Source of the DNA: Labilibaculum sp. DW002
GTDB taxonomy: Bacteria > Bacteroidota > Bacteroidia > Bacteroidales > Marinifilaceae
Direction: 5' to 3'
DNA length: 64,000 nt
Assembly: GCF_029029525.1 (NCBI RefSeq)
Contig: NZ_JAKJSC010000001.1
Coordinates: 2,826,987-2,890,986, forward strand
The position numbers and the translations under genes were made by a program. The number at the start of each line of letters is the position of its first letter. The first letter of the stretch is position 1. The notes beneath the pieces were generated by a model. It was not told where the DNA came from. It saw only the letters and a list, made by a program, of their open reading frames with translations, and did no database searches. Positions 63,434-64,000 of this stretch are shown here, piece after piece.

Positions 63434-64000
63434 TTAATTTGGCATGGTATATTCCAAGCCAGCTCCTGGTCCTAATGGTAAGCCTAAAGTGATCCATCCC
63501 ATCAGTAATATGACCCAAACCAGGAAGAATGCCACAGAATAAGGTAACATGGTGGCTATAATGGTACCAATACCCGATTTCTTATCGTATTTCTGAACGT
63601 AAGCAATAATCAGTGCAAAGAAACTCATCATAGGAGAAATGACATTGGTTACAGAATCACCAATACGATAAACGACCTGCGATAATTCCGGCGAGTAGCC
63701 CATCAACATAAACATCGGAATAAAGATAGGTGCCATAATGGCCCACTTAGCCGAAGCCGAGCCCATAAGCATATTAATAAGCGCCGATAAAAGCACAAAA
63801 AGAATCATTAATGGTATCATTCCAATTTCGGCAGCCATAAGCGCTCCTGCCCCTTTAATAGCCATAATAACACCAAGATTCGACCATTTGAAGTAAGCCA
63901 CAAATTGTGCTGCGAAGAAAACAAGGACATAGTATCCGGCAAGCGTTTCCATGGACTTACCCATACCCTTCATGATATCAGCATCCGACTTGAATACTTT
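63434..64000 (-). CDS. AbgT-family transporter, C-terminal part (start outside window)
   Basis: The frame is open to the window edge (189 codons seen) and reads [40 protein letters not shown], then [20 protein letters not shown] and [20 protein letters not shown]. These are the hallmarks of the AbgT family (p-aminobenzoyl-glutamate uptake or sulfonamide efflux). About four C-terminal membrane helices are present, and the stop at 63434 gives a normal C-terminus. The N-terminal two thirds are missing. Whether it imports pABA-glutamate or exports antimetabolites cannot be told from this part. Confidence 0.88.
   Translation of the reverse strand, partial: KVFKSDADIMKGMGKSMETLAGYYVLVFFAAQFVAYFKWSNLGVIMAIKGAGALMAAEIGMIPLMILFVLLSALINMLMGSASAKWAIMAPIFIPMFMLMGYSPELSQVVYRIGDSVTNVISPMMSFFALIIAYVQKYDKKSGIGTIIATMLPYSVAFFLVWVILLMGWITLGLPLGPGAGLEYTMPN

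Noticed and set aside
63248-63475. 75-residue plus-strand frame
   Set aside because: It overlaps tRNA-Leu and the end of the AbgT gene on the opposite strand.

Overview
This window reads as a chromosomal segment of a low-GC, probably marine or sediment-dwelling, facultatively anaerobic Bacteroidetes, most like the Marinifilaceae/Marinilabiliales group. That placement is inferred from several signs. Promoters carry the Bacteroidetes -7 box TAnnTTTG, and Shine-Dalgarno sequences are weak. There is a type IX secretion pair (a gliding-motility-type C-terminal domain protein and a PorP/SprF-OmpA fusion), a three-gene succinate dehydrogenase/fumarate reductase, butyrate kinase, oxygen-independent HemN and a PL7 alginate lyase. 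Most genes are ordinary core genes arranged as single units or short operons, with strong intrinsic terminators between convergent pairs.

Layout. 0-9.6 kb: a partial BtpA-like TIM barrel, an OmpA lipoprotein, dxs, a SulP transporter, a C1 peptidase and an M49-like zinc lipoprotein. 9.8-14.5 kb: a nitric-oxide/iron-sulfur stress pair (RIC and Rrf2), then a membrane sensor kinase with an extracytoplasmic binding-protein domain and its LuxR-type response regulator. 14.6-17.1 kb: a PIF1-like helicase. 17.1-17.85 kb: four tandem 180-bp units, each carrying its own promoter and terminator and probably each encoding a small RNA. 17.9-19.2 kb: a MarR/DUF2269 operon with two perfect operators, and a DUF1289 protein. 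19.3-22.1 kb: an accessory patch of single hypothetical genes, each followed by a conserved palindromic repeat, resembling a gene-cassette array. 22.1-28.9 kb: a sugar-acid/alginate locus (GntR-FCD regulator, gluconokinase-6-phosphogluconate dehydrogenase fusion, NRAMP-like transporter without the metal-binding motifs, SDR, RbsD/FucU, PL7 lyase). It is flanked by two direct copies of the hemN 3-prime end plus terminator, one intact and one a relic. 28.9-50.1 kb: hemN, butyrate kinase, a PAS kinase, plsC, an outer-membrane barrel, trpS, a YqaA-like protein, rbfA, a LolE-like permease, two tandem secreted paralogues, dusB, a CPBP protease, a TonB-domain protein, a lipoprotein, rlpA and sdhCAB, with sdhC frameshifted. 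50.4-64 kb: a hydrolase, a second barrel, a 5'-nucleotidase, a duplicated Spy-like protein, an S41 protease, dCMP deaminase, the T9SS pair, two more members of the small-RNA family, a TIM-barrel protein, tRNA-Leu(CAA) and a partial AbgT transporter.

The most novel signal is the small-RNA family: six copies at two loci on opposite strands. They share a TTTTTCATAGATTA core followed in most copies by TTAG-rich single-stranded sequence. Their terminator stems differ in sequence but are preserved as structures, and a TTAAGC-TTC-TTAAC type element lies upstream of each -7 box. The next most interesting signals are the hemN-flanked catabolic locus with its unusual fusion and transporter, and the palindrome-separated cassette-like array beside it.
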